DNA from: Uranotaenia lowii | Taxonomy: Eukaryota > Arthropoda > Insecta > Diptera > Culicidae | Reading direction: 5' to 3' | Assembly (NCBI RefSeq): GCF_029784155.1 | Contig: NC_073691.1 | Span: forward strand, 55,424,356 to 55,488,355 | Length of the DNA stretch: 64,000 nucleotides | Shown here: positions 52,709 through 63,278 of the stretch, in pieces | Layout: every line of letters starts with the position of its first letter | Position numbering within the stretch: the stretch's first letter is position 1 | Notes under the pieces: generated by a model | The model's input: only the letters and a program-made list of their open reading frames with translations | Told to the model about the DNA's origin: nothing | Database searches by the model: none | Position numbers and translations under genes: made by a program

Positions 52709-54335
52709 CATTATAAAAAAAAAATTTTTTGCCGAAAGCTTACTTCCAAAAATTATTTTGTGCAGGGAATAGAAAGTTACAGCTGTTTAATTTTGAAGGA
52801 CCGACTTTTTACGACCTTGGGGTTTTAACACTTATCACCTAAAATTCCATTTAAGATTTGTCGTATTTTACACTGATTTTTGACGAACAATCTTGTTTTA
52901 AAAAAAAAGAAGGTGTCAATCAGCCCCAGGCCCAATACATTTCAAGTTTCTGTCAAATTTTGTTTGTGTTTCAAATTTGACAGAAAAGATTACAATATTA
53001 TTCGTTGAAATGATATGATTCATAAATGTTTATTGTGTTTTTTTTGTTAATCCACAATCATGTCAATCTCGGTTGAACCATAAAATAGGTTTAGAACTTT
53101 TTTTTTGGAAATGACTTGAAAGCACCATGAGGGGTACTCAGCTTACTTTTGATCCTTTTACTGGAGCTTGGTATTTTATTTTCAACATTCCAAAAAAACT
53201 TCCATCCAACGCACTGGCAAAAATCTCACAACTAACCCACGACCTTGTAGAAATTCCACAGAAAAAAAATCACCAAAAAGCGTGCACAAAACAAATCTTC
53301 CGACAGATTGCAAATGACTCTCGACACCTACGCACTTTGGGTTGAGGCGTCGATTTTTACACCCCATTCAAGCTCTGCGAGAGAAACTGCTGCTGCGTGC
53401 CACTAGATAATGAAGTGCTTGACGGCACGCGAACTTACTTGTTGTCGTTACTTTTTCGTCTCTGTCGCCTTGTGTTCTTTTGCAAAAATAAATCAGCCGT
53501 TTGAAGTTTTAACCACCGGCACCGGTGTGTTGGGGTTGTTAAAAATTAAATGAGCTATAATGAGCTCCCCGTTAACAGTAGGGTTCCATGCGTAACGTAT
53601 CGTCGTCATACAGAAGTTACAATGTACATTTAAGAGGTCATCATTTTGAAATGAGAGGTCATAAATTTACACTACCTTGGTTAGTACAAATTGTGAGAAT
53701 TTCTCTTCTAAGACATTGAACCAATATTTTCGATAATGCCCAGAATATTGAATTGTTGAGCGGATTTAAATTTAATTTAAAAAACAAACCCAATAATAAA
53801 TTATTCAAATATTTGCAATGCTCTATGCAGCAACCAAGATGCAGATCTGAACTTGAGCCGTTCTTATTTTCCACCAAATATTCAGAACGATTCGATGCTC
53901 CCTAATTCAAGCTCATAAAATTTCCAATTCGGTAATCGGTAAAGCGCAAATGGTAAAAATCCGATTCATTGATTCGGCATTTCTTCAATCGAATGCAAAA
54001 ACCCGACAGTTAGCTTCGTGTGTTTTTCTCACTGGAATTACCCTTTTGCCATTGCATTGTTTTCACACAGGATTGGTGAATTATGGCACTGATACTATCG
54101 GAACGCGGCACCAAGGAGCATTTTTGGTTTTGCTATTTCAGTATAATTCTTGGTATTTGATGAAAATGGCACGGCTGCGGATATTCTAGAACATGAACTA
54201 CATTTTGAGATTGCTTCAGTTTTTTTTTGGGAATCTGGCTTTTAAAATTATGTCTTGATGTAAAATGTTCAATCAGTTAATATTTTCACATTATAATTAG
54301 CAGAATTTCAATTTTTGTCTTTTCGCTACGAAAGG
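52709..54335. other. No supported gene
   Basis: 53100-53560 is GC-richer, with a 73-codon plus frame and overlapping minus frame, and ends near ACCACCGGCACCGGTGTG, a palindrome. It has no recognisable domain; it might be a gene edge or old element. The rest is AT-rich. Confidence 0.3.
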
Positions 54336-54337
54336 TA

Positions 54338-54760
54338 CCGTAAACTGGGAGAAAATTGATCAGTTTTTTAATTCATTTTAGAATTTTTTGGAAGGGGTTG
54401 CACTTTTGTAACACTAAAAAGTTTTAAAATACTTACTGAGGTAAGGAGTATAAAGCATGATCATTGATAGCAGAATATTCAAACGACATTAGTGACTATA
54501 ACTGAATGTTTGTAACAAAATCAGTTTTATGTTTCGGTGTAACTTTGATCACTATGGTTTTAAAGTATCTCAACATCTTCGAAATTGTTATTTTGATGCC
54601 AATAAGCACAGAAGGCTTAAAACATCAGTAATTTTTTGTTTGGGCTCAATTGAATTTTTCAATGTTTTCTTTGAAAAAAAAATATACTCAAAAGATGGAC
54701 AAGGTTGCTGCATACATTCAGGGGCAAAAATTAAACAATATAAATTTATGGTTTTAATTC
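54338..54760 (+). mobile_element. Partial copy of the CCGTAA TA-element family
   Basis: Starts TA then CCGTAAACTGGGAGAAAATTG, and keeps GTGTAACTTTGATCACTATG and GCTGCATACATTCAGGGGCA, matching 51671-52060. Its right end is not seen. Confidence 0.6.
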
Positions 54761-57349
54761 ATTTATAGAACCAGAACTACACAGAAACAAATCTAAGCAA
54801 ACAAGTCCCTAAAACAGCTAAAATCTCTAATCTATCAGTTCAATGGCCAAGATTCCATCTCAAGGCAGTTGGCATAGAAGACAAAGATGCTATCCTCTAA
54901 ACTGAGGCTTGCTAGCTTTCAACAAGCTTCAGATTGGTTCGAAATTTGACAATGACAAAAAACGATAGTTTTGATTGCATTTTGGGATACAATTTTTTCG
55001 TTTGAACAAATTTGTTAAAAATCGGTATGTGTAAAAAATCAGTATCCGGTATATACCGATTCTTGATCGAAAAGTTCCTCAAAAATCGGTATTAAAACTG
55101 TTAAAACTAGAAAATCTATATGTGTGGCATCGCTTCTAACATGTGCTCTCACCTCCTATTGATCTCTCCTGTTTCTTTATCACCTCCCATCGACTCGGGA
55201 TTTTAGCCAATCGAGCAACATGATCGTTTGCTTCAGTCTTGCCGATACGTAAGGCCAAATTGGTGAAACAATCAGTGTTATAGATTTTTCAATAATTTCT
55301 ACTTTTTACAGCATAGTTTCTTGCATAGTTCAGAATTAAAAAAATATTATTCCTTAGCTCTTCCTCATTCCTTTGAATTTAATTGAATAAGGTGAGTAAA
55401 AAGTTTTGAAAAATTTGCTGAGTATATCTACTGATTTCGATTTAAACAACTTCAATCTGCGAATCTAAAATATTTCATGCTAAAAATATTCTGAAAAGAT
55501 CATTTTCTTTATTTGTTTATCAAAGATTAAAAAAAACTTTATGAGCTCTTTAACGAATCCCAAGTTATACATGTCATTTTACAAATAAAAATAAAACACA
55601 CGTTGTTGAAGGCTGAAAATGTTGGAGAGATTTTTGAGATATCTTCAATTTTTTCCTGAGCTTTTTCAAATCAGTTCGAAATACTCATTTTTCCAAAGTG
55701 CAAAGAATTCAAAAACTAGTTTCGAAAAACCTAAGGGCGCTGAACCCAAATGCGTAATAAGTTATTTTTGTATCATTTCTCGTTTTGGTGATAACTTTTG
55801 GAAATAGGCAATCTTTTATTTATAAAATGTGTGCACAGTTTTGGCTTAACAGAAGATCATTACAAAGAGTTTTCTTTTTGTTTATTTTTTCCAATTCTGT
55901 GAGATTGAGGAATTTGAAATTTGTTAAAAATTTATGAACCAAAATTGTCGTCAATATTTTTTTAAAGCATAAGTCGAACCGTTTTGCAGTCCTTAACAAT
56001 GTTGATGACGAATTGGAATCTTTAATGTAAAACACTTATAGACTTTCTTTAGAGAAAGCAGAAAAAGTTGTTTTCTTTGGAAGACTTATGCTTCTTGAAT
56101 TTTTAGTTAGATTTTGTTTATCACCTCTTGTGTTTTCCTAGACTTGAGATAGAACGCTTAAAAATAAAAGAAAATTTAATAGGTAACATAACAACTATTT
56201 CTGCCATCCATGCAACTTTTTGTTGTAGTTTGCTACTGGAGATTTCAATCTATTTAACAATTTTGCTGAAGAGTGCAGAGTGTTAAGATTTATATTAAAA
56301 AAAAATTCTAAAATTCGTTCAGGATTAATTTTTTTTAAATTCTCGTATTTTACAAAATGGGGAATAACATAAAAAATCATTTGTAGTTTTTTTTCACAGA
56401 CATCAAAATTACTTAGTGTCTTGAATAATATTTATTTGTGTTATTTAAAACCTTTATTTCAAAAATCTTCTTTTATTTGTGAATATGCATGTAGATTTCT
56501 GGAGATTTATCTAAATGTATATCGCCAAAGCGTTTCATAAAAAAACCACATCTATTAATACTTATTTTCCCTTCTTGGCTCTGAGATGAACGCAGAATCC
56601 GCTTTATTTATCCTTTTTTGCTGGTATCTCTTGTGTTTAACAGTCAAACTTGAATCAAGAAATCTGGAGAAGATTTTTTTTATTTTAATCGTTTTAAACA
56701 GGAAATAATATACGCCAACGAAAAAAAACACATTTTCAATGTTTTGTTAGTTTGTAATTTTATGAAACAAAATTGAAAATTAAATTTCATAATTGTCTAA
56801 TAATTATAACAAAGATGAAAAGAAAGATGAGAAAGTGAAAGTTATATGGTTCTAAAGTGCCTATTGGAAAGCTGTTCAATTCTTTCAGTCCTAATATGAC
56901 TGCAATTTTAATTTCCTAGAGGCCTAACGTCTTTTTATCGTTTTCAAAAGACCGGGATCTTTTGATCCTTAAATAATAATAGAAAAAAAATGGTTTTTTT
57001 CCACTCCCCCTCAGAATATATTGTTTTTAAATTCTCGTATTTTACACTATTATTTACTTTTTTTTCAGACAGCGCATGAGATGAGTTTAATCGCAACATT
57101 CGGTTGCTTGGGTCAAGACGACCAAAGAGCAGTCTGAAACAATTTCAGCTTAAATGTTCTAATTTGTTACTGTATTTAATTTTATTTTTGTTAACGTGGT
57201 TAAAGAAATAAAATTTTCCGATTTCCGGACGGTAATTGGAATGGTTTTTTTTTCAATGTAAAAAAAAATAAAAAATGTTTTTATATTTTCTTATTGTAAT
57301 ACATTTCAAGAATGTTGTGTCAAATTTTCAAGTCAATCGAAGCAAAACT

Positions 57350-57392
<43 letters not shown>

Positions 57393-59029
57393 GGGGGGGG
57401 GAAGAGAGCAGAAACTTCCAGCAGAAAGGCATCCTGTGCTCCGTCACCGGCTCATTTTTCGATATTTTTCTACGAAAAAATTACTAAATGTTTTTAACAA
57501 TGCTTTGTATATGCAAACAATTTGAATACATTTGTTTGAACGCTAGCTCAAACTAGAGTTTTGAGGTGGATCATATGTGCTCCATGATTTTAATAAGTTG
57601 ATACTCAACAAAGTTATAACAAAAAAACTTGTTTTTGTAGGACCACCCTTGTACACGAGAAATCATCATAAAACCTAAACGGTAATAGATAGACATTCAA
57701 AGTCTTCTACAAAGTTTCATCAATTATGTTGTTCTACATAATTGCTGAACATAATACAGCACTATTGAATTACAGTAAAAAAAATAATTTTCGTATCTAA
57801 GTAGTTTTATGAACCACCCTTAAATTGTTTCTTTCAAAAGAGCCTTGTGATGTTGTAAAACTTTGTCTCGGACACCAAATGTCTTAAACCTAAGGCGAGA
57901 GCACAAATAATTGTTTCCCTCTAAATTTCATTTCTGGACCACTGTGAATTGGGAAGATAACAACACATAGGGTGCAAATGAAAAACAGGAAATAATTGAA
58001 AAAACATGGAATTTCATCACTTCATTGATCACAAACTAAAACGATCCTATTTGATAAAAAACTTCTTTGGTATACGCATCCCTCGAAAGTCTATTTATTG
58101 AAATATTTGAAATTTTCATTTTTGCCTTCAACAATGGCCACCATGGCACTTTGCGCAAGGAAAACAAAACATGCCGTTTTTTGAGAAAATCACGAACTTT
58201 AACAAATATTTCGAGACATGTGGTCATTTAAGCAGATGAAATAACTATCCTGAAGTGATTTTGTTTGTTGACGAAATGATTTTCTTGAGTATTGATAAGA
58301 AGTTTCACAAGAAGAAAAGTACGTTTTGTTCCCAGTGTATCACCAGTGATCCACTTTACTTACTCAAAAATTTATTTGTTTTAGTTGGAATCTAAGTAAA
58401 CCATTATTCGATTCTGCTTGCATAAGCAACCTTATGCACGTCGGTAATTTTATTTGCAGGAAATCATAAAAACTTGTCAAGCTATTGAACAATAAATGAC
58501 GACTTGATTTGAATTCGAAAAAAATCCGACTTTTTTGCAGCTTTTGATCTGCCAAGCAAAACCTAGCTAACCGATTTTCTTCAAATTTCGTGCAATGTTT
58601 CTTCACTCATATCTACAAATCCGGTGAAAAAATGGTGTTGATCCAAAGCGCCCAGTTAAAATGCGAGCTGTGCAAAGTTGTGGATCACCTGTGCTACCAT
58701 GGGAAGGAAAGGGTTAAGAATATTTGCTTTGAATATATGTGTATGAAATATCCACGCCTTTCAGAGATATTTAGGTTTATGTTATTTTTGTTTCAAAATA
58801 AAACCATGCATTTAAGAGTCAGAACTGAAAGATACTAGGCAATAATTTTGAAGTTTATTTACATTAAATTTTTAATTTGAAAATCGTTCAAGATGTTTTA
58901 TATCCTTTTTTTAGCTAAGTAAAAAATTAAGGTTTGATTCTTTCTAGTTATGGTACAAATTTTCGTAAATTGTAAAAAAATCATCTGGAACTAAATAGTA
59001 CCTATTGAAAAACAAACACTTTTCTATCC
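54761..59029. other. Long AT-rich stretch without a recognisable gene
   Basis: No frame over 83 codons and no domain, RNA gene or clear TIR pair was found. 55130-55270 is slightly GC-richer. The region resembles old, unannotated repeats or intergenic DNA. Confidence 0.35.
57348..57402. repeat. (GA)n(G)n microsatellite
   Basis: About 30 bases of GAGAGA followed by about 20 G. Frames over it are artefacts. Confidence 0.9.
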
Positions 59030-59393
59030 TACTGACAATCCCCTTCCCCCTCATTTATTACTGACTACTGGGACATGGTAGGCGCCGTTATTGATCATTT
59101 TCAAAGAGAGAGAGCATAAGTTTTGTGCAATGTGAATGAACTGCTAGTCCCAAGCACCATTCTTTTGGCCCTTGCAAAAAACTGATGGCCTCGATCAATC
59201 ACGGAGTAGCAACCATTGGCGAGGTAGAACTTGTTCTGCTTAGCCACGCCAGCGATCATGGAATTTGAAGTGCGTAAGTTGGACACAGTCAAATCAAATA
59301 TATCATTTGAAGTTTTAAAGGAATGCTCATATCTAAGCACTTCAAGTTCAATGATTTAAGGTGGATACGAGTAGTTAACTAAGCTAAGCTCCT
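59030..59393 (+). repeat. Dispersed repeat R1, copy 2
   Basis: Matches 26986-27345 in the same order: GACTACTGGGACATGG, CCCAAGCACCATTC, ATCAATCACGGAGTAGCAAC, ending AACTAAGCTAAGCTC. The 12-bp satellite begins at its end, suggesting that it is a retroelement 3' end with a simple-repeat tail. Confidence 0.7.
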
Positions 59394-60748
59394 AGTTGTC
59401 CCAGTCCTTGTCCTAGTCCTTGTCCTAGTCCTTGTCCTAGTCCTTGTCCTAGTCCTTGTCCTAGTCCTTGTCCTAGTCCTTGTCCTAGTCCTTGTCCTAG
59501 TCCTTGTCCTAGTCCTTGTCCTAGTCCTTGTCCTAGTCCTTGTCCTAGTCCTTGTCCTAGTCCTTGTCCTAGTCCTTGTCCTAGTCCTTGTCCTAGTCCT
59601 TGTCCTAGTCCTTGTCCTAGTCCTTGTCCTAGTCCTTGTCCTAGTCCTTGTCCTAGTCCTTGTCCTAGTCCTTGTCCTAGTCCTTGTCCTAGTCCTTGTC
59701 CTAGTCCTTGTCCTAGTCCTTGTCCTAGTCCTTGTCCTAGTCCTTGTCCTAGTCCTTGTCCTAGTCCTTGTCCTAGTCCTTGTCCTAGTCCTTGTCCTAG
59801 TCCTTGTCCTAGTCCTTGTCCTAGTCCTTGTCCTAGTCCTTGTCCTAGTCCTTGTCCTAGTCCTTGTCCTAGTCCTTGTCCTAGTCCTTGTCCTAGTCCT
59901 TGTCCTAGTCCTTGTCCTAGTCCTTGTCCTAGTCCTTGTCCTAGTCCTTGTCCTAGTCCTTGTCCTAGTCCTTGTCCTAGTCCTTGTCCTAGTCCTTGTC
60001 CTAGTCCTTGTCCTAGTCCTTGTCCTAGTCCTTGTCCTAGTCCTTGTCCTAGTCCTTGTCCTAGTCCTTGTCCTAGTCCTTGTCCTAGTCCTTGTCCTAG
60101 TCCTTGTCCTAGTCCTTGTCCTAGTCCTTGTCCTAGTCCTTGTCCTAGTCCTTGTCCTAGTCCTTGTTCTAGTCCTTGTCCTAGTCCTTGTCCTAGTCCT
60201 TGTCCTAGTCCTTGTCCTAGTCTTTGTCCTAGTCTTTGTCCTAGTCCTTGTCCTAGTCCTTGTCCTAGTTCTTGTCCTAGTCCTTGTCCTAGTCCTTGTC
60301 CTAGTCCTTGTCCTAGTCCTTGTCCTAGTCCTTGTCCTAGTCCTTGTCCTAGTCCTTGTCCTAGTCCTTGTCCTAGTCCTTGTCCTAGTCCTTGTCCTAG
60401 TCCTTGTTCTAGTCCTTGTTCTAGTCCTTGTCCTAGTCCTTGTTCTAGTCCTTGTCCTAGTCCTTGTCCTAGTCCTTGTCCTAGTCCTTGTCCTAGTCCT
60501 TGTCCTAGTCCTTGTCCTAGTCCTTGTCCTAGTCCTTGTCCTAGTCCTTGTCCTAGTCCTTGTCCTAGTCCGTGTCCTAGTCCTTGTCCTAGTCCTTGTC
60601 CTAGTCCTTGTCCTAGTCCTTGTCCTAGTCCTTGTCCTAGTCCTTGTCCTAGTCCTTGTCCTAGTCCTTGTTCTAGTCCTTGTCCTAGTCCTTGTCCTAG
60701 TCCTTGTCCTAGTCCTTGTCCTAGTCCTTGTCCTAGTCCTTGTCTTAG
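59394..60748 (+). repeat. 12-bp satellite, about 112 copies of CCTAGTCCTTGT
   Basis: A head-to-tail array in perfect register over about 1.35 kb: five units fill every 60 bases. Only scattered single-base variants occur (GTTCTAGT, GTCTTTGT, GTCCGTGT), clustered in the last third. The minus strand is open through it (to an ATG at 60838) as Gly-Gln-Gly-Leu repeats, because 12 is a multiple of three. There is no gene-like sequence around it, so I treat the frame as a by-product. Confidence 0.95.
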
Positions 60749-61303
60749 TAATTGTAGAACGTAAGAACGACCCCCTTGGAATAGGGGCTTCCTCAAATCA
60801 GACAAAATTTTACATTCCGTTTCATAATATACACCCATTAAGTCTACTGATCTTAAGACGGCGTGGCTGAGCCTATTGAGGGCATAGAATAGGAAATAAC
60901 TCTTTTATACATGTATTGAAATTGGTTTAGTTATGTAGGGGAGATAAGAGCATAACGAGCACCCGAGGCATAGTAAGAACTCCAATTATCCACAAAAGTA
61001 CGAATTTTCTCAATTAAATTTTCATGACGAACAGTTATGTAGTTCCTATAGTAATAATTTTTCAGTAAAAAAGAAATCTCCTTATCATCTTTACAGAAAT
61101 ATTAAAAAAAAACCAACTAGATTCTCAAGTGATAATATTATAAGTTTTGAGCACCGGAAAATAAGCTCTAATGATCGTTTAATCATCGTGATCTAAAATG
61201 TACGCACTGCTACATGATGTACACATTGTTCTTCAATTTTCACAATCATTAAATTTTTGATTTTTTGATCGGGGCATGATGAGCATTCTCTGCCGTAGAA
61301 TCT

Positions 61304-61380
61304 TGCATCGACCTGGAATTGAACTCGAGTCTTCTGATTACCTCTTCGACACCTTACTAATAGGCCAAATCGTCAGATGA
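61304..61380 (-). ncRNA. tRNA-like module inside the TA element (copy 2, reversed)
   Basis: The minus strand has A box TTGGCCTATTAGTAAGG and B box GAGTTCAATTCC, better preserved than in copy 1 at 42826-42902. Acceptor pairing is poor. Confidence 0.55.
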
Positions 61381-61618
61381 AAAAAGTCAAGCTGTAACTC
61401 TATAATTCAGTTAATTTCATCGAGTTGAATTCGCTGCTAGAATCTACGACAAAAAATGCTCATCGTACCCCGATTAATGGTGCTTATACTGCCCCAGTGG
61501 CGGTTCTCATTATGCCCCTACAGTGACTAATTTTGAGCTTTTATCAAAAAATTGTAAAATGCATTTTAAATGCTTTTATCTCCTTTTTCAAGTTTAAGTC
61601 CGTTAGGAAATAGACTTA

Positions 61619-62922
61619 AAGTCTGCTTCATTTAATATTGGAACAAATTCTTTTGCTCATTGTGGCGCTCCGAGTGGACGGATTTGGAAACTTTTTTCAC
61701 CCACGTGTCGGGAAATTCATTACCTTTCACCATGTATTTATGTCATAACACCAAACGATAGCATTTTGTAAACAACCGCCATGGAAGTCGAACGGAGAGA
61801 TCAAATTGTGCACAGTTTTCTTGAAAATCCATTGTTGTCGGCATCGAAGCTAGCTAAACAGCTTAAAATGCCCAGAAATACCGTATGGCGTGTTATCAAG
61901 CAGTACAAGGAAACATTGACGACGGCTCGGAAGCCGCATTCGAAGCGTCGGAGTGGAACTGTCGACCGGAAACTGCGTGGGAAAGTCATCAAGGCCGTCA
62001 AGAGGAATCCCAATCTTTCAGACCGCGATTTGGCCAATAAGTTCCAGGCCGCTCACAGTACGGTGCGACGAATTCGTCTCCGGGAAGGAATAAGGTCATT
62101 TCGAGCCAGCAAACAGCCAAATCGGACGCTGAAGCAGAACAATGTGGCCAGAATCCGTGCTCGAAAGCTGTACGACCAAATGCTGACCAAGTTCGACGGA
62201 TGTATTCTGATGGACGATGAGACCTACGTGAAGGCGGACTTTGGGCAAATCACAGGTCAAAAATTTTATTTGGCGACGACTCGGGGGGATGTACCTGCAA
62301 AATTTAAGTTCGTGTTTGCGGATAAATTCGCCCGCAAGTACATGATTTGGCAGGGGATATGCAGTTGTGAACAGAAAACCAAAGTCTTTCTCACTGACAA
62401 GACAATGACATCAGAAGTCTACAAAAAAGAGTGCATACAGAAACGGATTCTGCCGTTTATTCGTGCCCACGACCGTCCAGTAATGTTTTGGCCGGACCTC
62501 GCAAGCTGCCATTACAGCAAAACGGTTATGGAATGGTACGCAACGAACGGGGTCAGCGTAATACCGAAGGACCTCAACCCCCCAAACTGCCCCCAGTTCC
62601 GGCCGATAGAGAAATACTGGGCAATCACGAAGCGGAGGCTTAAGGCAAAGGGAAAACTTGTTAGGAACATGACTCAAATGAAGAACTGGTGGAATCAAAT
62701 CGCCAAAACGGTGGACGAAAAGGGTGTGCGCCGCCTAATGTGCCGTATTACGGGAAAAGTACGAGAATTTCTTCGAAACAGCAATGAATAATTTTTTTAA
62801 TTTTTTTTTATGAAAGAGAAAAGAAAATGCTACATTTGTATGAAAAACAAATTATGAATTCGTTAATAAATGACTGAACTGCACGCAATTGTTTGTGTTC
62901 CAATATTAAATGAAGCAGACTT
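61619..62922 (+). mobile_element. Complete DD37E Tc1/mariner transposon (1304 bp)
   Basis: TIRs begin AAGTCTGCTTCATTTAATAT and match the reversed right end for about 26 bases, with TA outside both (61617-61618, 62923-62924). Between them is one intact 336-codon transposase. Removing it rejoins the host TA element in line with copy 1 (CCGTTAGGGAATACGC and GTGTCTGAACACGAAAC). Intact TIRs, target duplication and ORF make this the best candidate for a recently active autonomous element here. Confidence 0.9.
61781..62791 (+). CDS. DD37E mariner-type transposase, apparently intact
   Basis: 336 residues from ATG in a good context (CCGCCATGG). Two N-terminal helix-turn-helix motifs bind the TIRs: SASKLAKQLKMPRNTVWRVI (residues 20-39) and LSDRDLANKFQAAHSTVRRI (79-98). 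A basic linker (KPHSKRRSG) lies between them. The catalytic triad is Asp146 in MDDETYVK, Asp229 in FWPDLASCHY and Glu267 in RPIEKYW, with 37 residues between the last two, which defines the ITmD37E group known from mosquitoes. The length equals the family norm of about 340. It cuts and pastes its own element at TA sites. No stop or frameshift is present. Confidence 0.92.
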   Translation: MEVERRDQIVHSFLENPLLSASKLAKQLKMPRNTVWRVIKQYKETLTTARKPHSKRRSGTVDRKLRGKVIKAVKRNPNLSDRDLANKFQAAHSTVRRIRLREGIRSFRASKQPNRTLKQNNVARIRARKLYDQMLTKFDGCILMDDETYVKADFGQITGQKFYLATTRGDVPAKFKFVFADKFARKYMIWQGICSCEQKTKVFLTDKTMTSEVYKKECIQKRILPFIRAHDRPVMFWPDLASCHYSKTVMEWYATNGVSVIPKDLNPPNCPQFRPIEKYWAITKRRLKAKGKLVRNMTQMKNWWNQIAKTVDEKGVRRLMCRITGKVREFLRNSNE

Positions 62923-62960
62923 TATTTTAGTGTCTGAACACGAAACAATGGAGTAACTTA

Positions 62961-63215
62961 GCCGCCGGTCATGGCCTAGAGGATAGCGTTCCAGTCTTCT
63001 GAGCTAGAGTCCATGAGATCGAATCCCGATCACGGCACATATAGTACTCTTTGTGTGGTCTGGTGGTTTTAGCATTTGTAAGATGCTAGCCATAATATCC
63101 TTGAAAGATGTACGCCTTAGAGTTAAGTAAATTAGATTTCTTCAAAGAAACATGAAGTTTCACTGAGATCCTATATGTGTGTGTTCGTTTTTTTTTTTTA
63201 AATTCACAAATTATA
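62961..63215 (+). mobile_element. tRNA-derived SINE
   Basis: Inserted in the right part of the TA element, where copy 1 is continuous. The head has a near-consensus A box (TGGCCTAGAGGATAGCG), a B box-like GATCGAATCCC, and an acceptor-like GCCG / CGGC pair at 62961 and about 63033. About 170 bases of unrelated body follow, ending in a T-run (63190-63200). Target duplication is not clear. It depends on LINE proteins for movement. Confidence 0.65.
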
Positions 63216-63278
63216 GCTGTTTTCTATGGATAATTTAGCGTTCTTCTTAAAGTGGCCATTATGCTCTTATCTCCCCTA

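Larger units (their letters stand above)
60938..63276. mobile_element. TA-flanked element, GGGGAGATAAGAGCATAA ends, copy 2, with nested insertions
   Basis: Left GGGGAGATAAGAGCATAA and right TTATGCTCTTATCTCCCC (63261-63276 plus preceding bases) are perfect mirrors; TA is outside both. It aligns with 42342-43385 in the same orientation, except that the inner tRNA-like segment is reversed. It is interrupted by the DD37E transposon at 61619-62922 and a SINE at 62961-63215, giving 2.34 kb in place of about 0.8 kb. Confidence 0.8.

Noticed and set aside
59384..60838. 484-residue Gly-Gln-Gly-Leu repeat protein on the minus strand
   Set aside because: It is the translation of a 12-bp satellite whose length is a multiple of three; no promoter, codon signature or non-repeat domain supports a gene.
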